The notes below the pieces were generated by a model, which was given only the letters and a program-made list of their open reading frames with translations, searched no databases and was not told where the DNA came from. DNA of 61,961 nucleotides from RXOA01 sp964547105 (lineage in GTDB: Bacteria; Bipolaricaulota; Bipolaricaulia; UBA7950; UBA9294): the NCBI GenBank assembly GCA_964547105.1, contig CAZJLO010000006.1:1-61961 (forward strand). The letters are read 5' to 3'. The position numbers and the translations under genes were made by a program. This document shows positions 26,558-35,211 of this stretch, piece by piece. Each line of letters opens with the position of its first letter. Position 1 is the first letter of the stretch.

Positions 26558-27718
26558 ATGCGACCTATCGAAGGCCCCGGCGAGGTGTTGCACCTGACAC
26601 AGGACCTCATCGAAATAGAGAGCCACCACAAGGCAATCGGAAAGGAGGCCGCCGTTGCCCGGTTCTTGCTCGAGTGGTTCGGCAATCACGGCTTGGAGGC
26701 GGATCTTCTTCCCGTAGTGGACGGCAGGACAGACATCATCGCCCGGCTACCAGGAAACGGGGGCGGCCACCGGCCGAGTCTGATGCTCTGTGGCCATCTG
26801 GACACAGTGCCCCCCGGGAACATGCCCGAACCATTTCAGCCGGCGGTTGTAGGGGATGATCTCTGGGGGCGTGGCGCGTGCGACATGAAGGGCGCTGTCG
26901 CCGCAATGGCGGTGACGCTCGCCCGTCTCAAGGCTCGCCGGTCTCCGCTTCGCGGAGATCTTCTTTTCGCTGGGACAGTGGATGAAGAAACCGGTGGACT
27001 CGGCGTCAAGGCGCTGATCGAGCAAGGGATTCGCACCGATGCCGCAATCGTCGGCGAGCCAACGTCTCTGCGGGTTGCTATCGCTCACAAGGGAGCGTGT
27101 TTCGTGCGAGTCGCCTTCACCGGTCGAGGCGCTCACGGAAGCTGCCCGGAGCAAGGAGCAAGCGCCGTCTCCGCCGGCAGCGAGCTGGGACGCATACTGG
27201 AGAGCTCATTCCGGTCTCGGCTTGATCGCCGCACCCACCCGTTGCTCGGCAGATCTACTGTGAATGTCGGCAGGATCTGCGGCGGAACCCAACCGAACAT
27301 CGTTGCCGAAAGATGTGAAGTGGACATCGATCGCCGTACACTCCCCGATGAAGCACAGCCGCTTCTTGAGATCGAGCAGATCGTCGCCGAGATCTGCCAA
27401 CGATTCCATGTCAGCGCGACAACTCGGGAAATGGCGATGACCGCCACCGTGCCTCATGTGGCGCTTGGTACGTCCTCCGAAGCTCCCGTCGCCCAAGCCG
27501 CGATTCGGGCGGCTGCCGGGCTCAAGCTGGAGGCGACCCCGATCGGCCTCACCTATTGGACCGACGGCGGCCACCTCGCCGCCTCCGGAATCGAAACCAT
27601 CATTGTCGGCCCCGGCGATATCCGTCATGCCCACGGACCGAGCGAGCGTGTTCCGATCGTGGAGCTCGATCGGGCCGCATCGCTGTACGAACGCGTCGCC
27701 GTCGATCTCCTGGAGTAG
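26558..27718 (+). CDS. M20-family metallopeptidase (ArgE/DapE/CPG2 type)
   Basis: A 386-residue dizinc hydrolase. Metal and catalytic residues lie in LMLCGHLDTVPPG, WGRGACDMKGAVAAM, GTVDEETGGLGVKAL and the C-terminal DIRHAHGPSERVPI. The lid domain (about 170-290) contains GGTQPNIVAERCEVDIDRR. It removes acyl or amino-acid groups from amides. DapE, ArgE and aminoacylase cannot be separated by eye, and no lysine or arginine biosynthesis genes lie nearby. Confidence 0.87.
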   Translation: MRPIEGPGEVLHLTQDLIEIESHHKAIGKEAAVARFLLEWFGNHGLEADLLPVVDGRTDIIARLPGNGGGHRPSLMLCGHLDTVPPGNMPEPFQPAVVGDDLWGRGACDMKGAVAAMAVTLARLKARRSPLRGDLLFAGTVDEETGGLGVKALIEQGIRTDAAIVGEPTSLRVAIAHKGACFVRVAFTGRGAHGSCPEQGASAVSAGSELGRILESSFRSRLDRRTHPLLGRSTVNVGRICGGTQPNIVAERCEVDIDRRTLPDEAQPLLEIEQIVAEICQRFHVSATTREMAMTATVPHVALGTSSEAPVAQAAIRAAAGLKLEATPIGLTYWTDGGHLAASGIETIIVGPGDIRHAHGPSERVPIVELDRAASLYERVAVDLLE

Positions 27719-27751
27719 GCCGCCACAGGCGCTTCCGAACGCAGAAATAGC

Positions 27752-27792
27752 GGGGCGTCCCGCTATGCCGTCACGGGCAATCGGGACGCCCC
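27752..27792. terminator. strong inverted repeat between convergent genes
   Basis: GGGGCGTCCCG (27752-27762) and CGGGACGCCCC (27782-27792) are perfectly complementary over 11 bp with a 19-base loop. It lies between the M20 peptidase stop (27718) and the stop of the minus-strand 424-aa gene (27822). It probably acts as a bidirectional terminator, although neither side has a convincing T-run. Confidence 0.6.
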
Positions 27793-27821
27793 TGCACTTC
27801 CTCAACCCGCAGATCCTAGGG

Positions 27822-29096
27822 CTACGGCCGATGGAGATTCCCCGCCGCGATGAACGCAAGCCCATTCTCCGTCAGACGCCGCGCCGTGTGATTGAGAGCG
27901 TCGTGTTTGTCGAGGTAGTTCCGCTCGAGCAGTCGCATGAGTCCGTTTGCCTCGATCTCCGTTTTCGGGAGGAAGTACTCCAGAATGTCCGACGGATGCT
28001 CTCGGCCCGAATCGATCTCCGGCGTTCCCCCCTCATGCTTGGCTGAGATGTTGGGAACCTGCTCCGCCAGCTTCATCAGCTCCTCGGTGCGGTCGTACGG
28101 CTGGATCACGATCGACCGATACGTCTCCGTGATGTGATGCTCGAACCGCACGACGTCTTCAAATCCCAGCGCGCGCCGTAGCTTGGACGTCTTGACGATC
28201 GTCTCGTTGTTGACCGAGTTCGACCAGTTGAATCCGATCAGCGATGTCGTTCCATCTTCACGCGAGAACAGCTTCGCCCCAATCAATGTCCACAGCGCCG
28301 CATACGGATTATCGTTGCCCATGTACACGGAAATCTTGAACTCAATGTCGATCCCCAACTTGTGAAGGAAGTATCCCAGAAGGACGGTTCCAGGATTGAT
28401 GTTCAGGACTTGACGGACGCCGTAGGTCGTGAAGTAGTGCAGGAACTCGTCCACCCACCGGATGGCATGATCGTTCGGCTGTCCGATCCCGCCGAAGTAC
28501 CCCGTGATGGTCTCCGGACCGCCGAGGTGGACGTTCGAGCCATCGGTTCCCTTCGTGTCCAGTGTCTCAACGTAGGATGCACCGACAATCTGCATGGCAG
28601 CGGCAACCGCAAGGGTATCTCCTTGATCGGCGCACTGCTCCTCCATGCAGCGAACGCGAATGTAGCGCCCGGGCATCACTTCACGGTTCTCGATCGCTTG
28701 TTTCGCTTCGGCGATCAACCACGGGAAGAACTGCAGTGCGCTGATCTCCAGCGTAACCGCCGACTCATCCCGGAATGAGGTCGAGTCGGCCCTATCTCCC
28801 AGAACCTGACGGCGAAAATCACTGATCGAAACGAACGCTCCTTGATCTCTCTGCTCAGTCAGCCAGTCAAGTTGCTCAAGATACGGTGAACCCGACTCTC
28901 GCAGCCGCTGAAGCAATGAATCGAGCCGGCGCGCTTCCTCCGCTTTGCGATTGATCTCTTCCGGTCCCCCATACTTCGCCACGACATCAAGCAACGCTGT
29001 CACGATCTCGTTTCCGGGGTCCAGGATCAGCTCGTTGACCTGCCGGACGCTTTGCTCGCTAATCTGAAGCCGCTTTCGCAAATCACGTGCATCCAT
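27822..29096 (-). CDS. unrecognised 424-aa protein downstream of panB
   Basis: I do not recognise this family. The N-terminal 100 residues are helical and charged. A Gly/Asn-rich core includes RCMEEQC, VETLDTKGTDGSNVHLGGPE, GYFGGIGQPNDHAIRW, ISVYMGNDNPYAALWTLIGA and GFNWSNSVNNET. There is no signal peptide or membrane helix, so it should be cytosolic. The dense conserved-looking Gly-Asn-Asp motifs suggest an enzyme, perhaps a TIM-barrel, but this is only an impression. ATG 29096 is chosen over 29102 because AAAGGA lies 6 bases before it. It is the last gene of the cysS-maf-panB operon. Confidence 0.8.
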   Translation of the reverse strand: MDARDLRKRLQISEQSVRQVNELILDPGNEIVTALLDVVAKYGGPEEINRKAEEARRLDSLLQRLRESGSPYLEQLDWLTEQRDQGAFVSISDFRRQVLGDRADSTSFRDESAVTLEISALQFFPWLIAEAKQAIENREVMPGRYIRVRCMEEQCADQGDTLAVAAAMQIVGASYVETLDTKGTDGSNVHLGGPETITGYFGGIGQPNDHAIRWVDEFLHYFTTYGVRQVLNINPGTVLLGYFLHKLGIDIEFKISVYMGNDNPYAALWTLIGAKLFSREDGTTSLIGFNWSNSVNNETIVKTSKLRRALGFEDVVRFEHHITETYRSIVIQPYDRTEELMKLAEQVPNISAKHEGGTPEIDSGREHPSDILEYFLPKTEIEANGLMRLLERNYLDKHDALNHTARRLTENGLAFIAAGNLHRP

Positions 29097-29134
29097 CGTC
29101 ATTCCTTTCGAGGTCTTCCCGAGGCAACGCCCGT

Positions 29135-29998
29135 TTATTCGTACTGCTTGACGAGTTCCTCAAGCTTCTCCTGTTCGCCTTTCAGCATGTGATAGCAGTG
29201 TTCGTCCGCTGGAAACGCACCTGTCTTCACATCCTCGACATACGCACGCATCGCCTCGGTGACGACCTCGGCAACATTGGCGTACTTTTTGACGAACTTC
29301 GGTGTGAATGCCTGGAACTGCCCGATGAGGTCGGACACGATCAGCAGCTGGCCATCACAATGCATCCCGGCTCCGATGCTCAGCACAGGAATCGACAATC
29401 GTTTCGTGATAAAGCCGGCAACCTCCGGGGGAACAGCTTCGAGCAGAAGGAGCTGCGCTCCCGCTGCCTCGATCGCAAGCGCGTCCTCGATGACCATTCG
29501 CGCCGACTCCGCCGTCCGTCCTTGGGCCTTGTGCCCGCCGAGCTGCCCCGAGCTTTGCGGCGTCAATCCGATATGACCACACACGACAATGCCTGCATCA
29601 AGAATCGCTCTGATCCGGTCCACGACACGGACACCACCCTCAAGCTTGATCGCGTCAACCCCGGCTTCCTTCAGAAATCGTCCTGCATTGTTGACGGCGT
29701 CGAGATTGCTGGGTTGGTAACTGAGGAACGGCATATCGCCGATGACAAAGGCGGTCGGTGCGCCGCGACGCACTGCTTCGGCGTGAACGATGCACTGGTC
29801 CATCGTGACCGGAATCGTGCCTTCATATCCGTACACGCACATTCCCAACGAATCGCCCACCAACAGCATCTCCAACCCGGCGGCTTCGGCAAACTGCGCC
29901 GTCGGATAATCATACGCCGTAAGCCAGGAGATCTTCTCTCCCGCTTGCTTCATCTTGTGTAGATCAAGGATTGAGATCCTTCGTCGTCCGGCGGTCAT
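29135..29998 (-). CDS. panB: 3-methyl-2-oxobutanoate hydroxymethyltransferase
   Basis: A 287-residue (beta/alpha)8 enzyme that makes ketopantoate from ketoisovalerate and methylene-THF, the first step to pantothenate and CoA. Motifs: WLTAYDYPTAQ, LLVGDSLGM, IGDMPFLSY, IKLEGG, GHIGLTPQSSGQLGG and SIGAGMHCDGQLL. ATG 29998 has a perfect AAGGAGG 4 bases upstream. No panC or panD is present in the window. Confidence 0.95.
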   Translation of the reverse strand: MTAGRRRISILDLHKMKQAGEKISWLTAYDYPTAQFAEAAGLEMLLVGDSLGMCVYGYEGTIPVTMDQCIVHAEAVRRGAPTAFVIGDMPFLSYQPSNLDAVNNAGRFLKEAGVDAIKLEGGVRVVDRIRAILDAGIVVCGHIGLTPQSSGQLGGHKAQGRTAESARMVIEDALAIEAAGAQLLLLEAVPPEVAGFITKRLSIPVLSIGAGMHCDGQLLIVSDLIGQFQAFTPKFVKKYANVAEVVTEAMRAYVEDVKTGAFPADEHCYHMLKGEQEKLEELVKQYE

Positions 29999-30031
29999 GT
30001 GGCCTCCTTGCCTTGTCACACTCGGCCCCAG

Positions 30032-30628
30032 CTACGAGGGCCGAATCCTCTCCAACAGACTGCATCCGAACAGCTCCAACAGCTGACCGAGGCGGCACAG
30101 CGGGAGCCCAATCACGTTGTAGTAGTCCCCCTCGATCCGCTCAACGAACAACGCCGCGGCTCCTTGGATCGCGTAGCCGCCTGCCTTGTCGCGGTACTCG
30201 TCAAGCGAGAGGTACGCGTCAATTTCCTCATCGCTCACGGAACGAAACCAGACCCTGGTGGACTCCACCGCCTGCTCGCAGCGTCCCGTCGAGGTATCCA
30301 GCACACACAGCCCTGTCAACACAAGGTGGTCTCGTCCGCTCATTCCGCGGAGCATCTCGCGTGCGTCCGCCCGACTGCTTGGTTTCCCCAGGATCCGGTC
30401 GTCCGCGACAACCATCGTATCCGCAGCCACAATCAGCCCGGCGCGATGTCGCGCCACGTCTCTTGCTTTGCGCTCGGCAAGCACGCGAACCTGCGCATCG
30501 GGAGATCCCATCGCTTCTTCTTCGATACCACTCGGCGCAATCTCCACCAATGGGATAAACCGAGACAGCAACTCCATGCGGCGCGGAGATCCCGATGCAA
30601 GGACGATCCGGCAATCCGACTCAGACAC
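30032..30628 (-). CDS. maf: Maf-family nucleoside triphosphate pyrophosphatase
   Basis: A 198-residue house-cleaning phosphatase. Conserved motifs are LASGSPRRMELL, ERKARDVA, AADTMVV, LGKPSS and DKAGGYAIQG. This group hydrolyses non-canonical or dTTP/UTP nucleotides. The start is GTG. It is separated from the upstream interrupted gene by 41 bp and from panB by 33 bp. Confidence 0.93.
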   Translation of the reverse strand: MSESDCRIVLASGSPRRMELLSRFIPLVEIAPSGIEEEAMGSPDAQVRVLAERKARDVARHRAGLIVAADTMVVADDRILGKPSSRADAREMLRGMSGRDHLVLTGLCVLDTSTGRCEQAVESTRVWFRSVSDEEIDAYLSLDEYRDKAGGYAIQGAAALFVERIEGDYYNVIGLPLCRLGQLLELFGCSLLERIRPS

Positions 30629-30669
30629 GGGGTTCCATCATCGCTCGCTCCGGTGCACGATCCGCGAAC

Positions 30670-31857
30670 TCACGGGTTTGGATTCGCATCCCCAGCCTCG
30701 TCACCGAATTGGGACATCCCACCGCAGTAGTGCATGGTGAACGGACGCTGAAGATCGATCCCCCTGTGAAGCAATACGATCCCTGCCGACACTTCCCCCG
30801 GGGCAAGCCGCCGCCGCGCCGTGAACCCCTCGGTCAGATCGACAAACGACGATCGGCTGAAGAAGAGAAACGTCGATCCCGCTTGCTGTAAGTAGAATGC
30901 ATACGGCGTGAATTCCGCTCCCGTCGTCGACGCCGCCCACACCATCACAGCGCCCGTTCCCGCCAGCGGGGAAACGATTTCCCACAGCGGTCCCGCTGCA
31001 TCCTCCATCCCGTCAGCGGAGACCCTCCCCAAGAAGAGCGCGTTGTCAAGCTCGATCAGCATAATTCTCAGCTGATCCGTCTCTCCGCCGCACTCAATCA
31101 GATGGATCCGTCGCGGCTCGATGCCCAACAACCCGGCCAGTTCTTCCGTTTGTACATCCCCATCAAGCAGCGCATCCAGGAAGGGGATAGCCACCTGCGT
31201 ATTCGCGACCGATCCTTGCCGCGGGTCCTCGTGCATCGGATCGGTGGCCGCCTCGCCACTTCCGGCCCATCCCAACCCCGGCCCCGGAGCAGCGGCAGCG
31301 CGCGGGTCGAGCATCAACGTGATCGCCCGCTCTTCCTGCCCGTCATACGAAATCGTGAACAGCCGCTCGGGATCGATCACTTCACCAAGCAGAAGCACGC
31401 CGATACTTCCCGAGCCGTAGCTTGGGTCTTCCGGATTGAGTTGTAGGAGCCCGTCGAGAAAACCGGGCGTGATCTCGGCCCTCGAATCGCGAACGGCAAT
31501 CTATGGCTCGTGACCGGCTTGGAGAATCGTGAATCGAGTTGGGTCAAGATCAATCTGATCCGAAGCCCGCTGTACGGTCACATTCACATACAACGCATTC
31601 CGGTTTGCAAAGGGTTGCAGCTTCTCGGCCAATCCCGGCGAGATGTTGCTGTCAAATGCTCGATCGTTGAGGTAAACGAAGAAAACAGCTACTTCCCGAC
31701 CCTGAAGCTCGATCTGCATCGTGGCGAACAGATCCTGGTCCAGGCCGGTTTCCCAAGAGATCTGCTCGCCGGTCTGTCCGTTCACACAGAACCCAGCGAG
31801 CATCACGCCAACCAAGAATCCTACATAGCACGCAACGATCTTGTGCGCGCGTCTCAC
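30670..31857 (-). pseudogene. exported protein gene interrupted by an in-frame TAG
   Basis: A GTG at 31857, with GAGGG upstream, opens a frame starting MRRAHKIVACYVGFLVGVML, a signal peptide. After 118 codons the frame meets TAG at 31503-31501. The same frame then stays open without another stop to TGA at 30670, 276 further sense codons. The residues flanking the stop, ILQAGHEP and IAVRDSRAEITPGFL, read as one continuous protein, and no credible ribosome site or start codon follows the TAG. A single C-to-T change of CAG (Gln) would explain it. Other genes here use TAG as a normal stop. It could be a recent nonsense mutation, a sequencing error, or a read-through site. I do not recognise the protein; most of it is beta-rich and probably periplasmic or surface-located. 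Confidence 0.72.
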
Positions 31858-31907
31858 GCCCCACCCTCTCTTCCGAACCCTCGCTTCCTGCCCGAACCGC
31901 TTGTCGT

Positions 31908-32000
31908 CTAGAAGCAGCAGGTCCACCAGCCGCAACAGGCAGAGATCCAAAACGCCCAGAAGAAGCCAACCAGAAGCAACGCCAACGTCTCAATCGGCAC
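31908..32000 (-). CDS. tiny single-TM peptide with Cys/Trp-rich tail (30 aa)
   Basis: GTG at 32000 is preceded, 7 bases upstream, by GGGGGAGGT, and the frame ends in TAG at 31908. The product begins MPIETLALLLVGFFWAFW, forms one hydrophobic helix, and ends ISACCGWWTCCF with four cysteines. It fits neatly between cysS (stop at 32059) and the interrupted exported-protein gene (start at 31857) in the same operon. In size, membrane segment, Cys tail and strong ribosome site it resembles the ORF at 4573-4671. Function unknown. The tail could bind metal or form disulfides outside the membrane. Confidence 0.6.
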   Translation of the reverse strand: MPIETLALLLVGFFWAFWISACCGWWTCCF

Positions 32001-32058
32001 GAGCTTCACCTCCCCCGCTTGCAAAACCACGAACCAACCATACCACAACCGCCACCCG

Positions 32059-33552
32059 CTAGACAATGATCGTCGCCTGATCGGTGCTGTCTTGGGATCG
32101 GTTCGACGGTCGCTTGACCGCGACCTTTCTCCACAAGGTCCCTTGCGGAGAATCTTTGATGACGATTCCCAAAGCATCGAGGCGATCGCGGACTTCGTCG
32201 GCCATATCGTACAGCTTCCGTTCCCGCAACGCATCGCGAAGTTCTATGAGCAGCGCAATCAACTCCGGTTCCGCTGATTCACCTGCATCAGAACGGTCAT
32301 GATCGCCCCCGGGCAAGATCCCCAGCGGAGATGCCAATTCGCGGACGAGCGCAATCGCCTGCGTAAGCACCGTATTGTCCGCTCCGCACGTCGCGGCACG
32401 AAATCGATTGACCTCGCCGACAACCTCCTGGAGCGCGCCGATTGCCCCCACGGTGTTGAAATCGTCCTCCATCGCACGGGCATACTTCTCACGGAGAGGG
32501 TGAAGACGATCGAGCAAGACTCCGGCATCGGCCCCCAGCGACTGACCGTCAGCAGCGGGTTCGATCCCCTCACTCTCAATGTCCTCGACCAACGTCGCGA
32601 TTCTCGTGACCGCCGCTTGGGCCGCTCGGAGTCCTTCTTCCGAGTAGTCAAGCGGCTTGCGGTAGTGTCGCGAAAGGTAGAAGTACCGAACCGTGTGCGG
32701 CCCGTACCGCTCGACCACATCCTGAGCATAGGCGAAATTTCCCAGCGACTTGGACATCTTCTCGCCCTGGAATGACAGCATCCCATTGTGAAGCCAGAAG
32801 CGGAAGAATGGCTCATCAAACGCCGCCCGAGCCTGGGCAATCTCGTTCTCGTGATGCGGGAAGATCAGATCGTTCCCTCCGGCGTGAATGTCCAATCTCT
32901 TCCCTAGGTATTTCCGGGACATGACGACACACTCCGTGTGCCAGCCGGGCCGACCCTCGCCCCACGGCGACGGCCAGCTGGGCTCGCCGGGTTTCGCCGC
33001 CTTCCACAACGTGAAGTCCAAAGGGTTCCGCTTGAGAGATGACATCTCCACTCTGGACCCTGCTTCCTGCTCGTCCAACTGTCTCCCCGAGAGCTCACCG
33101 TACTCGGGCAGCGAGTCGACAGCGAAGTAGACATCACCTTCCGCCTCGTAGGCCGCGCCTTTCTTGACCAGGATCTCGATCAGCTCGATCATCTCGCCGA
33201 TGTGCTCTGTGGCTTTGGGGCTGTGGCTCGGCGGAAGTACGCCCAGGCGGCCAAGAAGATCGAAGTAGGCTTCGGTGAACCGCGCGGCAACCTCGCGAAC
33301 TGATTCGCCCGTCCGATTGGCTTGATCGATCAGCTTGTCGTCCACATCCGTGATATTCTGAACGTAGATTGTCCTCCACCCGTGAAACTGCTGAACATAC
33401 CGGCGAAACGCGTCGAAGACGATGATCGGACGCACATTGCCGATGTGCAAGTAGTCGTAGACCGTGGGCCCACAGACATACAGCCCCAGGGTGCTTCCGT
33501 CGGACGGCTCGAATGTTTCCAGTTGTCTGGTCAGGGTGTTGTACAGCTGCAT
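32059..33552 (-). CDS. cysS: cysteinyl-tRNA synthetase
   Basis: A 497-residue class I synthetase. The zinc ligand Cys27 is in YVCGPTVYD. The HIGH equivalent is YLHIGNVRP, and KMSKS is exact in GEKMSKSLGNF. HAGGNDLIFPHHENEIAQ is the second zinc/active-site stretch. ATG 33552 has GGAGG about 7 bases upstream. It heads a minus-strand operon whose promoter lies at 33580-33609. Confidence 0.96.
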   Translation of the reverse strand: MQLYNTLTRQLETFEPSDGSTLGLYVCGPTVYDYLHIGNVRPIIVFDAFRRYVQQFHGWRTIYVQNITDVDDKLIDQANRTGESVREVAARFTEAYFDLLGRLGVLPPSHSPKATEHIGEMIELIEILVKKGAAYEAEGDVYFAVDSLPEYGELSGRQLDEQEAGSRVEMSSLKRNPLDFTLWKAAKPGEPSWPSPWGEGRPGWHTECVVMSRKYLGKRLDIHAGGNDLIFPHHENEIAQARAAFDEPFFRFWLHNGMLSFQGEKMSKSLGNFAYAQDVVERYGPHTVRYFYLSRHYRKPLDYSEEGLRAAQAAVTRIATLVEDIESEGIEPAADGQSLGADAGVLLDRLHPLREKYARAMEDDFNTVGAIGALQEVVGEVNRFRAATCGADNTVLTQAIALVRELASPLGILPGGDHDRSDAGESAEPELIALLIELRDALRERKLYDMADEVRDRLDALGIVIKDSPQGTLWRKVAVKRPSNRSQDSTDQATIIV

Positions 33553-33579
33553 CGCCCACCTCCTCTTGACATGCCGACC

Positions 33580-33609
33580 AGTATAGGTGACTTCCATGGA
33601 GGCTGCCAT
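33580..33609 (-). promoter_or_regulatory. promoter of cysS
   Basis: ATGGCA (33609-33604), an 18-bp spacer and TATACT (33585-33580), followed by a leader of about 20 bases containing GAGGAGG and the ATG at 33552. Confidence 0.6.
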
Positions 33610-33671
33610 GTCGGTCCGCTATTCACACAGGTTTGCTTCGTGTCGCCTACCCTTGGTTTCTTCGTTTCGCG

Positions 33672-33677
33672 TACACT
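33672..33677 (+). promoter_or_regulatory. possible -10 element of the COG2426 gene
   Basis: TACACT ends 6 bases before the ATG at 33684, the spacing of the leaderless starts in this window. No good -35 is visible. Confidence 0.35.
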
Positions 33678-33683
33678 GCCAGG

Positions 33684-34142
33684 ATGAGCTTGGGGAACGT
33701 GTTGACCGTTGTCGGGTTGTCGATGCTGCCCGTGTCCGAGTTGCGGGGTGCGATCCCGGTCGCCGTGGCGTTCGGCCTCCCCCCCGTATTCATCTACTGT
33801 CTGGCTGTATGCGCCAACTTCCTGGTTCTCCCGATCGTCCTGACGTTCCTCCACAGGCTGCTCCCGGTCGTGGAACGTGTTTCGTGGATCCACACGACTT
33901 GGACATGGTGGGCCCGCCGCGTCGAACGGCACAGCCCGCGCGTCGCTCGATTCGGACCGTGGGCGTTGTTCCTGCTTGTTGCCGTTCCACTCCCTGGCAC
34001 GGGCGTTTGGACCGCAACCGCCGCTGCCTTCCTGTTCGAGATTCCTTTGCGCAAGGCGGTTCTCCCAATGCTGGCCGGGCTCCTCGTTGCGGCCGGCGTG
34101 ATGCTTGCCGCTTCGCTCGGCCTCCTGCAGATGCTCGTCTGA
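33684..34142 (+). CDS. small multidrug-export-like membrane protein (COG2426)
   Basis: A 152-residue protein with four or five hydrophobic helices. LPVSELRGAIPVAVAFGLPP and VPLPGTGVWTATAAAFLFEI are typical of the COG2426 family, named as putative small multidrug export proteins. The transport role is poorly supported experimentally. ATG 33684 is used because the upstream frame is unlike the family. It is divergent from cysS and convergent, 7 bp apart, with the ABC-2 permease gene. Confidence 0.8.
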   Translation: MSLGNVLTVVGLSMLPVSELRGAIPVAVAFGLPPVFIYCLAVCANFLVLPIVLTFLHRLLPVVERVSWIHTTWTWWARRVERHSPRVARFGPWALFLLVAVPLPGTGVWTATAAAFLFEIPLRKAVLPMLAGLLVAAGVMLAASLGLLQMLV

Positions 34143-34149
34143 CTTTTCC

Positions 34150-35211
34150 TCATCCCCGCCCGGCGCGAACGACGTATCTTGCAAGAACAGGGAGCATGAT
34201 CAGCCCCACCCCGAAGAATCCGATGCTGATCATCCAGAATCGCCACTGCGGCAGACCGGAAACGCCCATGACATATCGCATTGCTTGGGCCATGTACGTC
34301 AGCGGCAACAGGCGGCTGACAGTCCGAAGCGCTCCCGGCAAAATCTCGGCGGGGAAGTAGATCCCAGAAAGGAACATCATCAGGATCGCAAGGATATTGG
34401 CTACTTGGGCGGCGCTTGAAGCACGGCGGATAAAGACTGCAATGACCGTACCCAATGCCATGGTGCCCAGTGTGGCAGCGACGATGAAGAGCATGTAGAG
34501 CGGCCAATTCACGGCAAAGGCGACGCCGAACACCAGCCGCGCGCTTCCGATCGTCAACAAAGTCGACAAGGCAACAGCCGCCAATCGCACAACGACGATT
34601 GCCAGCAACAGGAACGTCGGCGGCATCGGGGTGACGACCATCCGATCGAGGAGCTTGCGCTCCTTCATCGCCGTCAGGTGGCCCGACACGGCGAACAACC
34701 CTGCGGAGAGGATCGTAAAGGCGAGAATTCCGGGAAGTGTCTGCCGCATCCAGCTTGCTTCAACGGCGATCCCTGCCGTCCGACGTTCGGCGGTGACCAA
34801 CGACACGGCGCCCTGTTCCACAAGAGCGATCGACGCAGCAAGGGATCGCGCCGTCGCCTCAAACGCCAGGTTCTCCTGGACACGGGCCGCATTGAAGATA
34901 AACCGCAGCTCCCCGCCCTGTAGGGAGGCACCGAAATCGACATCCTGCTCCATGACCGACTCGATCCACTCCACGGATGTGTCGAACCAATCAACGCGCA
35001 AACCGGTCCCCTCGCCGGCCATCGCCACGGCTGCGCTCTCTTCCGACCGGAGTACTCCCAATACGGCAGGTTCGGCTTGATCGACATCACCGAGCAGAAA
35101 CCCGAAAATGACGATAAACAGAATCGGGAACAGAAATGTGAACACGGCTGCCGCTTTGTCGCGGAAGAAGATGGCGAACTCGGCTCGAATCAGCTTCGAC
35201 AGAGCGTTCAT
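34150..35211 (-). CDS. ABC-2 type exporter permease, second subunit
   Basis: A 353-residue permease with one N-terminal helix (FTFLFPILFIVIFGFLLG), a large extracytoplasmic domain (about 50-160) and five C-terminal helices, the DrrB/YhgE-type ABC-2 plan. The ATG at 35211 overlaps the first permease's stop by 4 bp. With the ATPase it forms an exporter of unknown substrate. LPLTYMAQAMRYVMG near the end is the conserved ABC-2 motif region. Confidence 0.87.
   Translation of the reverse strand: MNALSKLIRAEFAIFFRDKAAAVFTFLFPILFIVIFGFLLGDVDQAEPAVLGVLRSEESAAVAMAGEGTGLRVDWFDTSVEWIESVMEQDVDFGASLQGGELRFIFNAARVQENLAFEATARSLAASIALVEQGAVSLVTAERRTAGIAVEASWMRQTLPGILAFTILSAGLFAVSGHLTAMKERKLLDRMVVTPMPPTFLLLAIVVVRLAAVALSTLLTIGSARLVFGVAFAVNWPLYMLFIVAATLGTMALGTVIAVFIRRASSAAQVANILAILMMFLSGIYFPAEILPGALRTVSRLLPLTYMAQAMRYVMGVSGLPQWRFWMISIGFFGVGLIMLPVLARYVVRAGRG

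Noticed and set aside
31501..31503. TAG reassigned to an amino acid in this organism
   Set aside because: Trigger factor, S1, recO-operon and other genes end normally at TAG, so a single in-frame TAG is better explained by mutation, error or local read-through.
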